Below are positions 52,764 through 61,648 of a stretch of DNA of 64,000 nucleotides, in pieces (within the stretch, counting starts at the first letter, position 1; every line of letters begins with the position of its first letter). This stretch comes from Actinobacteria bacterium OV450 (lineage in GTDB: Bacteria; Actinomycetota; Actinomycetes; Streptomycetales; Streptomycetaceae). Position numbers and translations under genes: made by a program. The stretch covers positions 1 through 64,000 of the forward strand of contig LJCW01000220.1 of the NCBI GenBank assembly GCA_001298555.1. The letters are read 5' to 3'. A model generated the notes under the pieces. It saw nothing but the letters and a program-made list of their open reading frames with translations. It was not told the origin of the DNA and did no database searches.

Positions 52764-54362
52764 TCAGAAGCCACAGGACGTCCGCGCGTCCCGGAAGCGC
52801 TCCGGGTGCCGCCGCCGGTACTCGACCAGGGACTGCGCCACCGCGGCGCCCTCGCCGACGGCGGCACCGACCCGCTTGACGGATCCGGACCGCACGTCAC
52901 CCACCGCGAACACGCCGGGCCGGCTGGTCTCCATCGGCAGTGCGTCCGGGCCGGCCCCGCCACTGCCGGTCAGGACGTACCCACGGCCGTCGAGCTGCAG
53001 CGTGCCGCCGAGCCACTCCGTCGACGGGCGGCCGCCGATCAGGACGTACAGGCAGTCCGCGGGGACGGTGCGCTCCCCGCCGTCGCGGTCCTTGAGCCGG
53101 AGCCCGGTGAGCGTGGACCCGCCCAGGCATTCGGCGACCTCGGTGCCCAGCAGGACCCGCAGGGCCGGGGTGCGCTCGATGCGTTGCACGAGGTAGCTCG
53201 ACATGGACGCGCCGAGGTCGGTGCCGCGCACCAGCAGGGTCACGGAACGGGCGTAGCGCGCGAAGTAGAGCGCGGCCTGGCCGGCGGAATTGCCCGCGCC
53301 GACCATGAACACGTCCTCCCCGACGGTCGAGGGGGCATCGGACAGGCACGACCCGTAGTACACGCCGGAGTTGAGGAAGCGGTCCACGCCGGGAGCCGTC
53401 AGGCGGTTCCACTCCACCCCCGTGGCGACCACCACGGCGGCGGCCGTCACCGAGGCCGTCTCGTCGGTGCCCGCCTTGACGAACTCGACGGCGTGCTCGC
53501 CCGTGTCCGTCCGAGTCACCCGGCTGGCCACCCGGGTGGGCTGCCACTCGACGCGGGCCCGGCGGGCCTGCTGCAGGGCGCGCTGGGCAAGGTCGTTACC
53601 CGTGAGCCCCACGGGGAACCCGAGGTAGTTCTCGATCCGCGACGTCGATCCCGCCTGGCCGCCGGGCGCGTCGTCCTCGATCACGACCACGCTCATGCCC
53701 TCGGCTGCGGCGTACACCGCCGCGGACAGCCCGCCCGGACCACCGCCGATCACCGCGACGTCGTAGTGGTCCCGCTCGGCCGGCCTGATGAGACCGAGCC
53801 GCTCGGCCAGCTCGCTGATCGACGGGTCCACCATCTCGGTGCCGTCGCCGAGCCGCACGGTCACCGGGGCCTCGCGCACGTCCTCCTCGGGCACCCAGCG
53901 GAAGATCACGCCGCTGCGGCCCAGGAAGTCGCGGACCGCATAGGCGGCGGGCGAGAAGCGGCTCCCGCGCACCTCGGCGGTCGGCAGATCCCCGTGGAAG
54001 TCTGCGTTCCACGTGCACAGGGAGTCATCGAGGGCGCCCCGAAGCCGCTCCGCCGGAGCCTCGTCGGTCCGGACGGGCTCGGTGCGGGCGCCCGGTACGG
54101 CGTCGGCGCGCCCGGCCAGCGGCAGCCAGCGGACGCCGGGGGGCGCGGCGCCGGGTTCGGGGGCCTCGTCGGCGAGCACGGCTGCGACGGGCACCTTCCG
54201 GTCGGCCAGCGAGCGCAGCGCCCGGACCACCTCCGCCGGCCCGCCGACCTGCAGCACGCGGAACGAGGTCCGGTACCAGCTTTGCACCAGCTCGGCCGTC
54301 TCGTGCCGGCGGAGCGGGTCCGGGTCGGAAAGAACGATCACCGGCAGTGCGGCATCGGCCAT
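52764..54362 (-). CDS. thioredoxin-reductase-like FAD protein with receiver-like N-terminus
   Basis: A 532-residue flavoprotein. Residues about 8-80 look like a receiver-type domain (VIVLSDPDPLRRHETAELV, then VAAVLADEAP), lacking a clear phosphorylation site. Residues about 115-200 resemble a thioredoxin-fold spacer (RGSRFSPAAYAVRDFLGRSGVIF). The rest is a thioredoxin-reductase-like FAD/NAD module (AVIGGGPGGLSAAVYAAAEG, GAGNSAGQAALYFA, GVFAVGDVRSGSVKR). The redox CxxC of true TrxR is absent; the site reads SCLSD with one Cys, and another Cys is four from the end (TSCGF). ATG 54362 with GGAGG upstream is chosen over TTG 54365. The physiological acceptor is unknown. Confidence 0.88.
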   Translation of the reverse strand: MADAALPVIVLSDPDPLRRHETAELVQSWYRTSFRVLQVGGPAEVVRALRSLADRKVPVAAVLADEAPEPGAAPPGVRWLPLAGRADAVPGARTEPVRTDEAPAERLRGALDDSLCTWNADFHGDLPTAEVRGSRFSPAAYAVRDFLGRSGVIFRWVPEEDVREAPVTVRLGDGTEMVDPSISELAERLGLIRPAERDHYDVAVIGGGPGGLSAAVYAAAEGMSVVVIEDDAPGGQAGSTSRIENYLGFPVGLTGNDLAQRALQQARRARVEWQPTRVASRVTRTDTGEHAVEFVKAGTDETASVTAAAVVVATGVEWNRLTAPGVDRFLNSGVYYGSCLSDAPSTVGEDVFMVGAGNSAGQAALYFARYARSVTLLVRGTDLGASMSSYLVQRIERTPALRVLLGTEVAECLGGSTLTGLRLKDRDGGERTVPADCLYVLIGGRPSTEWLGGTLQLDGRGYVLTGSGGAGPDALPMETSRPGVFAVGDVRSGSVKRVGAAVGEGAAVAQSLVEYRRRHPERFRDARTSCGF

Positions 54363-54515
54363 CAAGAGTTCCTCCAGTGGGTCTGGGGGGATCGGCTTCC
54401 CCGCCCGGACAACGAGCGGGAAGGCGATTCGAACCGGCCCCCGGGACGCAACTGCAGGCAGGTGGGCCGAGTACGGCAGGGGAGCACCGGGCGCCCCCCT
54501 GCCGCCGGCCCCTGC

Positions 54516-55055
54516 TCAGAGACGGCCGAAGAACTGGTTCCCGCGGGCCGTGTGGTTCTCGCTGGTGTAGTACTCCTTCATCGCGGAGCTGATCTCGTCA
54601 CGGCTCAGCTGCCCGTCGCCGTTGACGTCGAGCCGGTCGAACGCCTCGTCGAAGGTCTCCCGCGGCAGGCGGAACATGCCGTGCAGCAGCGAGGTGTACT
54701 CCTCGCGGCTCAGCATGCCGTCGCCGTCGCGGTCTCCGAGTTCGGTCCAGGCGTTGCTCATGTTCCTGATGCGTTCCCAGATCCGGTTCTGGTCGGTGAC
54801 GATCCGCGCCCGGAACGCCGCCCGGAACTCCTGCCGGTCGACGACGCCGTCGTCGTTCTTGTCCATCTTCTGGAAGACGGTGTCCCAGAGGTCCGCCAGT
54901 GAATCCCGGAGTCGGTCCACGGCGTCCGGGGCGCAGCCGAGCGACTCGGCCAGCCTGTCCGAGACGCCGATGACGTCCGACTTCTCCAGCCGCCCGTCAC
55001 GGTCCGAGTCGAAGACGTCGAACGCCCGCTCCAGCTTGAGGTCCAGAACGCTCAC
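54516..55055 (-). CDS. four-EF-hand calcium-binding protein
   Basis: A 179-residue soluble protein with four EF-hand loops: DSDRDGRLEKSD (about 16-27), DKNDDGVVDRQE (about 65-76), DRDGDGMLSREE (about 109-120) and DVNGDGQLSRDE (about 143-154). All have acids at positions 1, 3, 5 and 12 or close equivalents, so all may bind Ca. This is the sarcoplasmic-binding-protein-like group found in streptomycetes, thought to buffer or sense Ca. The GTG start at 55055 has AAGG upstream. It lies 160 bases downstream of the RIP homologue on the same strand. Confidence 0.92.
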   Translation of the reverse strand: MSVLDLKLERAFDVFDSDRDGRLEKSDVIGVSDRLAESLGCAPDAVDRLRDSLADLWDTVFQKMDKNDDGVVDRQEFRAAFRARIVTDQNRIWERIRNMSNAWTELGDRDGDGMLSREEYTSLLHGMFRLPRETFDEAFDRLDVNGDGQLSRDEISSAMKEYYTSENHTARGNQFFGRL

Positions 55056-55219
55056 GACAACACCACCTTCACTCCATGTAGTCGGCTCGCGACAGTGCGA
55101 GGCGGCGCCCAGGTAACCACACGCCACGGCCCTCCCGCACCGAAGCAGGGGGGTGACTCGGCACATCGGGTGACGTCGCCGACGACGGGTTCGCCCGGCC
55201 CCGGCGCGGGGCGCCCTCC

Positions 55220-55801
55220 TCAGGCGGGTGCCGGGGCCGACAGACGCCCTCCGGTCATCCAGATGCGCGACATGGCATCGGCCAGGGCGGGGAACCGGGC
55301 TGCCTCGCAGATCATCTCCGACAGCACGAGCATTCCGTGTGCGGTGCACTTCGGATCGCGGTTTCGGTGCAGCCAGAGCACCGCGTTGCCCAGGGGCCGG
55401 CGCCCCAGGAAGACCCCCGATCGCCGCACCGCTGCGGCCGTCTCGAGGTCGGAGCGGCCCCCGCCGAACGGCAGGACTTCGGTCCGGGGGATCCCCGGGG
55501 GCGCGACGGCGTCCTGTACGTGGCGGACACACGCTTCCGGCGGGGCCTGTCCGTTCTCGAAAGTGTTGCGGAATCCGGCGATGCGCATCCCGGCACTCTG
55601 CAGGCGGAGCTCGATGTAGAGCTCGACGGACAATCCCCGCAGCTGAATGCGCAACGGCAGGTGCGCCATCTCTCCCGGCCGGCGCGAGGCTCCGCCGAAA
55701 AAGCCCTGGGCGTCCTCGGCCCTCGATCTGATGGTCGAGGTCAGGAGCCGGTAATCGTCCACGGATGCGTCCGTCGGGGAAAACGACAAAGGTTTCAGCA
55801 T
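55220..55801 (-). CDS. ribosome-inactivating protein homologue (rRNA N-glycosylase fold)
   Basis: A 193-residue protein with the ricin A-chain/Shiga-toxin-type fold signature. The catalytic helix reads MLVLSEMICEAARF (157-170), giving Glu166 and Arg169, and a following Trp181 fits the conserved Trp. LPLRIQLRGLSVELYIELRLQ is the early strand pair with the first active-site Tyr region. The second active-site Tyr (usually in GxYxxL) seems replaced: FGGGRSDLE. Active members remove the adenine of the sarcin-ricin loop of large rRNA. Shorter than plant A chains (about 250-270) and without a signal peptide, so cytoplasmic or released otherwise. GTGAGG precedes the ATG. Confidence 0.78.
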   Translation of the reverse strand: MLKPLSFSPTDASVDDYRLLTSTIRSRAEDAQGFFGGASRRPGEMAHLPLRIQLRGLSVELYIELRLQSAGMRIAGFRNTFENGQAPPEACVRHVQDAVAPPGIPRTEVLPFGGGRSDLETAAAVRRSGVFLGRRPLGNAVLWLHRNRDPKCTAHGMLVLSEMICEAARFPALADAMSRIWMTGGRLSAPAPA

Positions 55802-56075
55802 GGCCGCTCACCTCACGGGAGTTCGCCGGACATCGGCATTCCCTGAAGTAATACCGCCGCGTTGTATTCGGTCTCGCCGCACTCACGCATGCGCATTCAC
55901 CGCCTTCGACATCATCCCCGTCGCAGGGTTCGGATCGATGCGGTCCTTTGTAGTCGCCGTGGTGGCGGCCGGGCGAATTGTTGGCCTGAGGTGCTAAGAA
56001 ATCGGTGGGCGGCGGGCGTCGGACCGGCTCCTCCGGCCGCGAGGACTTCGCGGCCGGAGGAGCCGAGGGGCACCG

Positions 56076-57215
56076 TCAGGTGCGGTACGCGTAGTACGTC
56101 GCGTTCGGGTAGGACGCGATGATGCTCGCGAGGGACTTCCGGTAGGTGTTGGTGGAGTGGTAGGTGAGGTACGGCATTCCCGCACTGCTGCGGTACGTCA
56201 CCATCATGGAGTGGTCCTTGGACCCGTCCTTGTTGAAGTCCACCTGCACGATGTCGCCGATGTCCGCCTGGTAGACGTTGGCGAGGTTGGCGGCCCGCTG
56301 GTTGGACAGCGTGAACCACGCCCACTCGTTGGCGCCGACCCAGGAGTCGCTCTGCTTGGCGCCGTCGTACCACCAGTTCCGGTAGTCCGTCGTCGAGCCC
56401 GGAACGGGCTTCCAGCCGCCCGCGTTCAGCGCCTGGCTGATGAAGTTGGTGCAGTCCCCGCCGGCTCCGCTGAACTTGCGGTACGCCGGGTTGTAGCTGC
56501 TCCAGTACTTCTCCGCGTACTTCGCCATGGCGGCGTAGTCGTACGCGCCGCCGGTCTTCGCCTTCGGCTTCGGGGTGGCGGGGTACTTGGTGGACGCGGG
56601 CGTGCCGTCCGGGTACTGGTTGCCGTCGTCCTTGACGACGTTCACCGGGGCGGCCACGGGCTCGTTGACCGCGACGGGGCCCTTGTCCTGGGAGGAGATC
56701 GAGTTCAGCTCCCAGGCACCCCCCGGCTTGCTGGTGAGCGTCAGCTGGTACTTCGTCCCGATGTCCGTGGTGTCCGGCTCGTCCCCCCGGAGCTTCTTGT
56801 ACGTGAGCGTGGTCTGCTCGGTGACCTGGACGACCGCCTTGCCGCCGGTGACCGTGGCCTTGTCCACGACGACGCGGGTCTTGGCGTCCGTGTACGCCTC
56901 GCCCAGCTCCGCCAGTCGCGTCTTGCGGGACCGCAGCGACGCCAGCGCGGCGTCCTCGTCGCTCTTCAGCTTGGCCGACAGGCGCGCCTTCGTCGCGGTC
57001 TGACCGGAATTGCGGTGTCCCGCGTGATCCTCGACCAGGGCCTGCGTGCGCTGGGAGAGCACATCGCTGGCTATGCGGGCGAAGTTGTCGGCGGTGGCGC
57101 GATCGGCCTCGCGGGGCCCGGGCACGGCGGTCGCGGAGTACGCGAGCATGCTTCCGGACGCCACGACCACGGTCAGGGCCGCAATGGCGGCGGGCCTGAA
57201 CCTCTTAGGTATCAC
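56076..57215 (-). CDS. secreted amidase-domain protein
   Basis: A 379-residue exported protein. Signal sequence at about 1-33 (MIPKRFRPAAIAALTVVVASGS). A charged helical region (about 40-190) is followed by a linker, then a C-terminal putative amidase domain of the PF12671 type: YDYAAMAKYAEKYW, AGGDCTNFISQALNAGGW with the likely catalytic Cys, and DHSMMVTYRS with the His. It probably cleaves cell-wall amide bonds. GTG start with AAGGGG upstream. Divergent from the class A PBP gene 252 bases away. Confidence 0.87.
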   Translation of the reverse strand: MIPKRFRPAAIAALTVVVASGSMLAYSATAVPGPREADRATADNFARIASDVLSQRTQALVEDHAGHRNSGQTATKARLSAKLKSDEDAALASLRSRKTRLAELGEAYTDAKTRVVVDKATVTGGKAVVQVTEQTTLTYKKLRGDEPDTTDIGTKYQLTLTSKPGGAWELNSISSQDKGPVAVNEPVAAPVNVVKDDGNQYPDGTPASTKYPATPKPKAKTGGAYDYAAMAKYAEKYWSSYNPAYRKFSGAGGDCTNFISQALNAGGWKPVPGSTTDYRNWWYDGAKQSDSWVGANEWAWFTLSNQRAANLANVYQADIGDIVQVDFNKDGSKDHSMMVTYRSSAGMPYLTYHSTNTYRKSLASIIASYPNATYYAYRT

Positions 57216-57467
57216 TCTGTTTACCCCTTGTCACCCGGTCCGCACGAACCGGGGGACGGAATCTTCGCACAACTACACGACAGGTTGGCAGCGTTCCGCT
57301 TCGTCCCCCGCCACCGCCCGGGAGTCGCCCCGCAGAGCGGGCCGTCCGCCTCCGCTTGATCGCCGGGGCCGGGCCCCGCCCCGCGGCGGAATAGCGCCGC
57401 CCTCACACCGGTCTCACAGTAAATGCATCTAGGGTGTGCGGGAAGCACAGCAAGGGAGCATTCCGGA

Positions 57468-59621
57468 GTGGGACGGCAGGACACGGCCGCTGGACGGCGA
57501 TCGCGGGGCCGGCTGGCCGCCGCACTGGGAGGCGGCAGGGCCCCGTCGGGCCGCCGGGCGAAGCCCGCTCCGCGCCGCGGGCCCCGCATATCCGCCGGGC
57601 GACTCGGCGCACTCGCGCCCGCCCTCGAACCGGTCCTGCGCAAGGGCCTCGCGGAGGTGCGCAGGCTGCTGCGCCGCATGCGCCCCGAGTTCCCCAGACC
57701 GGGCCGCAGCGGCTGGCGCCGGTGGATACCCTCGTGGCGCCAGTGGCTGGGCGCCACCCTGTACGCGTTCCTGGGCGTACTGGGCTTCGTCACGATCGCG
57801 TACGCAGTGACGGACATACCCGACGATCTCAACTCATTCGCCAAGCAACAGGACAACATCTACTACTGGGCCGACGGCTCCACGATGGCCCGGACGGGAT
57901 GGGTCAGCCGCCAGGAGATGCCCCTGGACAAGGTGCCCCCCAAGGTCCAGGGAGCCGTCCTCGCGGCCGAGAACGCGAGTTTCTACTCGGACCCCGGGGT
58001 GTCGCCCTCCGGCGTCCTGCGCGCCGTGCGCGCCGCGGCGACGGGCGGCGAGACCCAGGGCGGGTCCACCATCACGCAGCAGTACGTGAAGAACGCCTAT
58101 CTGAACCAGGACCGGACGCTGTCCCGGAAGTTCACCGAGCTCCTGCTGGCCGTCAAGCTGGACAACCGCAAGAGCAAGCAGCAGATCCTCCAGGACTACC
58201 TGAACACCAGCTGGTTCGGGCGCGGCACCTACGGCATCCAGCGCGCCTCCCAGGCGTACTACGGCAAGGACGTCTCGCAGCTCAACGCCAGCGAGGGGGC
58301 CTTCCTCGCCTCCCTCCTCAAGGGCGCCGGTCTGTACGACCCCACCCTCAGCAAGGAGAACCACGAGCGGTCCGTCGAGCGCTGGAACTGGATCCTGGAC
58401 CGCATGGTGGAGACCGGCCAGCTCTCGCGCGCCGAGCGCGCCACCTACACGACGTTCCCCGAGCCGTCCAGCGCGTCCCTCGTCGGCATCCCCGGCGCGC
58501 AGACCGGCTACCTGGTCGAGATGGCCAAGGCGTACGCGATCAAGGCCGGGCACCTCAAGGAGTCCGATTTCGACCTCGGCGGCTACCAGATCTACACGAC
58601 CTTCGACCGGGCCCGCATGACCGCCCTGACGGCCGCGGTGCAGGGGGCGCAGAAGGACTTCGACGCCGAGAAGCGCCCGGACACCGACAAGTACGCGAAG
58701 ATCGGGGCGGCGAGCGTCGCCCCCGACGGACGGCTGCTCGCCGTGTACGGGGGGCCCGACTACCTGAAGCAGGGCTTCAACGAGGCGAACGCGACCACGA
58801 TCCCGGTCGGCACGGCGTTCACGCCGATCGTCTACGCCGCCGCGCTCGACGAAGGGGTGATGCGCACGCGCGGCAAGGCCCGCACGCCCGTGTCCCCCTC
58901 CTCCCCCTACGACGGCAACGACCAGGTCACCGTGCAGACGCCCGAGGGCCCGTACTGGGACCGCAGCGGCAAGGTGGTGAAGGGGCGCAACGACGGCGGC
59001 CGCAACTGGGGGCAGGTGACCTTGCGCCAGGCCGTGGCGAACTCCGTCAACACCCCGATGCTCCAGCTCGGCCTCGACGTCGGCCTCGACCGGGTGGAGT
59101 CGTTCGCCCGGCGCACGGGACTGCTCGAATCGAGCCTCGGGCCGCGGGTTCCCGGATTCGCGCTCGGCGAGAACTCGACGCCCAGTGCGATCCGCATGGC
59201 CGGCGCCTACCAGACCTTCGCCGCCGACGGCATGCACACCGATCCCTACTCGGTGCGCTCGGTCACCCGCAACGGCGGCGCGGTGCCGCTCGACGGGCCG
59301 AAGCCGACCCGGGCCGTGACGGCCAGGACCGCCCGCGCGGTGACGGACGCGCTCGAGGACACCATGACCGAGGGATCGGCGAAGGCGGTGGGCAAGGCGC
59401 ATCCCGGCGCGGCGGGCAAAACAGGAAACACCGCCGCGAATACGGCGGGCTGGTTCATCGGCAGCACCAAGGAGGAGTCCACGGCCGTGGTGGTCTACCG
59501 GATGTCGCTGACCGACCTGGTGCCGCTGCCGCTGACGGGGCTGGGCGGCGACGCCCCGGGCACGCCGGGCAGCGACCGGGCCGTACGCCTGTGGTCGGAC
59601 TACATCAAGGCCACGAAGTAG
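57468..59621 (+). CDS. class A penicillin-binding protein with degenerate transpeptidase
   Basis: A 717-residue bifunctional-type PBP. A basic cytoplasmic N-terminus of about 90 residues precedes one membrane helix (about 95-115). The GT51 glycosyltransferase follows, with Glu168 in LAAENASFYSDPG, GGSTITQQYVKN and the LNTSWFGRGTYGI region. The transpeptidase domain keeps SVNTP (the SxN box) and KTGNT (KTG box), but the SxxK nucleophile box reads T449-A-F-T452 (VGTAFTP instead of VGSTFKP). Without Ser and Lys it cannot form a normal acyl-enzyme, so only glycan polymerisation or a scaffold role is expected. GTG start, AAGGGAG ten bases upstream. Confidence 0.92.
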   Translation: MGRQDTAAGRRSRGRLAAALGGGRAPSGRRAKPAPRRGPRISAGRLGALAPALEPVLRKGLAEVRRLLRRMRPEFPRPGRSGWRRWIPSWRQWLGATLYAFLGVLGFVTIAYAVTDIPDDLNSFAKQQDNIYYWADGSTMARTGWVSRQEMPLDKVPPKVQGAVLAAENASFYSDPGVSPSGVLRAVRAAATGGETQGGSTITQQYVKNAYLNQDRTLSRKFTELLLAVKLDNRKSKQQILQDYLNTSWFGRGTYGIQRASQAYYGKDVSQLNASEGAFLASLLKGAGLYDPTLSKENHERSVERWNWILDRMVETGQLSRAERATYTTFPEPSSASLVGIPGAQTGYLVEMAKAYAIKAGHLKESDFDLGGYQIYTTFDRARMTALTAAVQGAQKDFDAEKRPDTDKYAKIGAASVAPDGRLLAVYGGPDYLKQGFNEANATTIPVGTAFTPIVYAAALDEGVMRTRGKARTPVSPSSPYDGNDQVTVQTPEGPYWDRSGKVVKGRNDGGRNWGQVTLRQAVANSVNTPMLQLGLDVGLDRVESFARRTGLLESSLGPRVPGFALGENSTPSAIRMAGAYQTFAADGMHTDPYSVRSVTRNGGAVPLDGPKPTRAVTARTARAVTDALEDTMTEGSAKAVGKAHPGAAGKTGNTAANTAGWFIGSTKEESTAVVVYRMSLTDLVPLPLTGLGGDAPGTPGSDRAVRLWSDYIKATK

Positions 59622-59638
59622 GCCGGACGGCCGGAGCG

Positions 59639-59689
59639 GCCGGTCCGGCCGGCCCGGGGGCCGGGTTCCCCCGGTCCGGCCGGACCGGC
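59639..59689. terminator. strong bidirectional terminator
   Basis: GCCGGTCCGGCCGG at 59639-59652 pairs perfectly with 59676-59689 around a GC-rich loop, between the convergent PBP and deacetylase-like genes. It touches the stop codon of the latter. Confidence 0.85.
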
Positions 59690-61008
59690 TACTTGATCAG
59701 ATCGGTCCAGTCCGGTGCCTGCGCCGGGTCGAGCGTGCGCAGCTGGGCCAGGACCTTCGGGTCCTGGACGTCGAGCCAGTCCGAGAGCTCCTTGAACGAC
59801 ACGCAGCGCACTTCCTGGCGCGTGCAGGCGTCCTTCATGACGTCCTCGACGGCCTTCATGTAGATGCCGCCGTTCCAGTCCTCGAAGTGGTTGCCGATGA
59901 ACATGGGCGCCCGGCTGCCGTTGTAGACGCGGTTGAAGCCGTTCATGTACGAGGCCCGGACCTGCGCCTGCCAAGCGGGGAACTTCGCCGGGTCGCCCTG
60001 GGTGCTGTCGCCGGACTGGTTGAAGAGGAAGTTGAAGTCCATGGAGAGGACCTGCACCTCCTTGCCCTGGAGCGGCACGAGCTGGAGGGGGAAGTTCCAG
60101 ATGCCGTTCAGCTTGGACGGCCACAGCTGGAAATCGCCCGAGGAGCTCGCGTCGTAGCGCCAGCCGTACGGCTTGACCGCGGTCAGGAGGTTCTTCTGGC
60201 CCTCCAGGCAGGGTGCGCGCCCGCCGACCACTTCCCGGTCCGGGTCGAAGGGCAGGGGCGCCTCCTTGGTGAAGCCGGTGTTGGTCTTCCAGTTCTTGAC
60301 GAACGCGTACGTCTGGTCGATCTCGCTCTTCCATTCGTCGGGGCTCCAGTCCCCTCCGCCCTTGGGCCCGCAGAAGTGCCCGTTGAAGTGCGATCCGATC
60401 TCGTCGCCGTCGGCCCAGGCGCCCCGCAGCTGCTCCAGGGTGGTCTTCACGTGCGGGACGGTCGGGTACGAGATGGCGGCCGAACCCTGGGGGTGCTGCG
60501 GCGGCCGGTAGAGCATCTTCTTGCTGTCCGGCAGCAGGTAGATGCCGGTGAGGAAGAAGGTCATGTGGGCGTTGTTCTCCCTGGCCACCTGACGGAAGTG
60601 CGAGAAGAGGTGGTCGTCGCCCTCCAGGGCGCCGTCCCAGGAGAACACCACGAACTGCGGGGGCCTCTCGCCCGGCTTGAGCTTCTCCGGCTTCAGCTGC
60701 CCGGGCTGCGGCCCGGTGTACGAGGTGGAGCCGTCCCCCAGGATCTTGACCTTGCCGTCCCAGGCCGCCTCGGGGCCCTTGGCGGCGGCAGCCGCGTCGG
60801 CGGCGCCCGAGGCGCCGAGCTTCGCGTCGCCCCGGGCGGCGTCGGAGGAGCCGCCCAGCGTGAAGGCGTACGCGCCGGCGGCGGCCCCGCCCACGGCGAT
60901 CACCGCCATGCCCACGCCCATGCGGCGGCGGTTGCGCGACTTCCTGCGCGCCTTGCGGGTGCTCCGGGATTCCGTCCTGGCGCCCGGAACGGTGTCGGTA
61001 TCGGCCAA
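59689..61008 (-). CDS. polysaccharide-deacetylase-like exported protein
   Basis: A 439-residue protein. A very basic N-terminus (ARRKSRNRRR) and one helix (about 33-55) give a type II anchor. The rest resembles NodB-type deacetylases: FVVFSWDGALEGDD with one Asp of the metal site, HMTFFLTGIYLL, EIGSHFNGHF with His, and a late MFIGNHFEDW. Some metal residues differ from active enzymes, so catalysis is uncertain. The TTG at 61008 is chosen because AAGGGG lies nine bases upstream; a GTG at 61029 has no ribosome site. Divergent from the peptide/MFS/P450 locus. Confidence 0.82.
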   Translation of the reverse strand: MADTDTVPGARTESRSTRKARRKSRNRRRMGVGMAVIAVGGAAAGAYAFTLGGSSDAARGDAKLGASGAADAAAAAKGPEAAWDGKVKILGDGSTSYTGPQPGQLKPEKLKPGERPPQFVVFSWDGALEGDDHLFSHFRQVARENNAHMTFFLTGIYLLPDSKKMLYRPPQHPQGSAAISYPTVPHVKTTLEQLRGAWADGDEIGSHFNGHFCGPKGGGDWSPDEWKSEIDQTYAFVKNWKTNTGFTKEAPLPFDPDREVVGGRAPCLEGQKNLLTAVKPYGWRYDASSSGDFQLWPSKLNGIWNFPLQLVPLQGKEVQVLSMDFNFLFNQSGDSTQGDPAKFPAWQAQVRASYMNGFNRVYNGSRAPMFIGNHFEDWNGGIYMKAVEDVMKDACTRQEVRCVSFKELSDWLDVQDPKVLAQLRTLDPAQAPDWTDLIK

Positions 61009-61461
61009 CGCAGTCGTCCCCTTGATCACCGCAGCACGGCCGCGCGCGGATGGTTCATACGAATATAGAACTTGTCCGCACTCATCCCACACCCCGACCC
61101 CCCGGAGCACCACGCTTCACAGACAACTCACAGCGCCCGGGCCGCCCCGGTGACGCCATGAACCGGGCGACGCGCACCCTCCGGCGATCCTCCCCGGCCC
61201 GCCCCCCTGAGTCCGCGCCCGAGCGGGGGGCCGCGGGAGTGGATGACGGACTGCACAGTGGCCGGATATGGCGACTCCATTCCGCCCCAGAACCATCCTG
61301 GTGTTCAAAGGCGTCTCCTGAACCCCGTACCACCTTCCATTCGATCACCGATCAATACGGAGAACGCGCCATAATCCTCCTCGCCCTTGATGATCCGGCG
61401 CGGCGCGTGCTCCCATGACAGGTGCTGACGGCAACGGGCCGTCTCGGCAAAGGGGAGTGCT
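61009..61461. other. divergent control region before the peptide/MFS/P450 locus
   Basis: 453 bases without a supported gene. The part from about 61270 to 61400 is lower in GC than its surroundings, as is usual for promoters here. Minus-strand frames in it lack ribosome sites. Confidence 0.5.
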
Positions 61462-61560
61462 GTGCAGAAAATTCTGAGGATGATAAAGGGTGCGTTCTCC
61501 GGGTCGGCCAAGGTGGACCCCCAGAAGATGGCGTCGCACGCCTTCCAGTACAAGTCCTGA
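61462..61560 (+). CDS. candidate RiPP precursor peptide, 32 aa
   Basis: GTG start with a strong AAAGGGGAG ribosome site four bases upstream. The product has a basic amphipathic first third (QKILRMIKGAF), a short KVDPQKM middle, and ends MASHAFQYKS. A short leader followed by a C-terminal core with His, Phe and Tyr is the pattern of peptides cross-linked by P450s (biarylitides, cittilins, atropopeptides). An MFS exporter and a P450 follow on the same strand with no other gene between. I know no exact family match. It might instead be an attenuating leader peptide. Untouched by usual gene callers because of its size. Confidence 0.55.
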   Translation: MQKILRMIKGAFSGSAKVDPQKMASHAFQYKS

Positions 61561-61648
61561 CCCAGAGGCCGGGCCGGGGATCACCGACCCGGCTCGGCTG
61601 CGGGGCCTTGAACGGATCCTCTTCCCGTGGAACAAGAAAGACGTGTAG

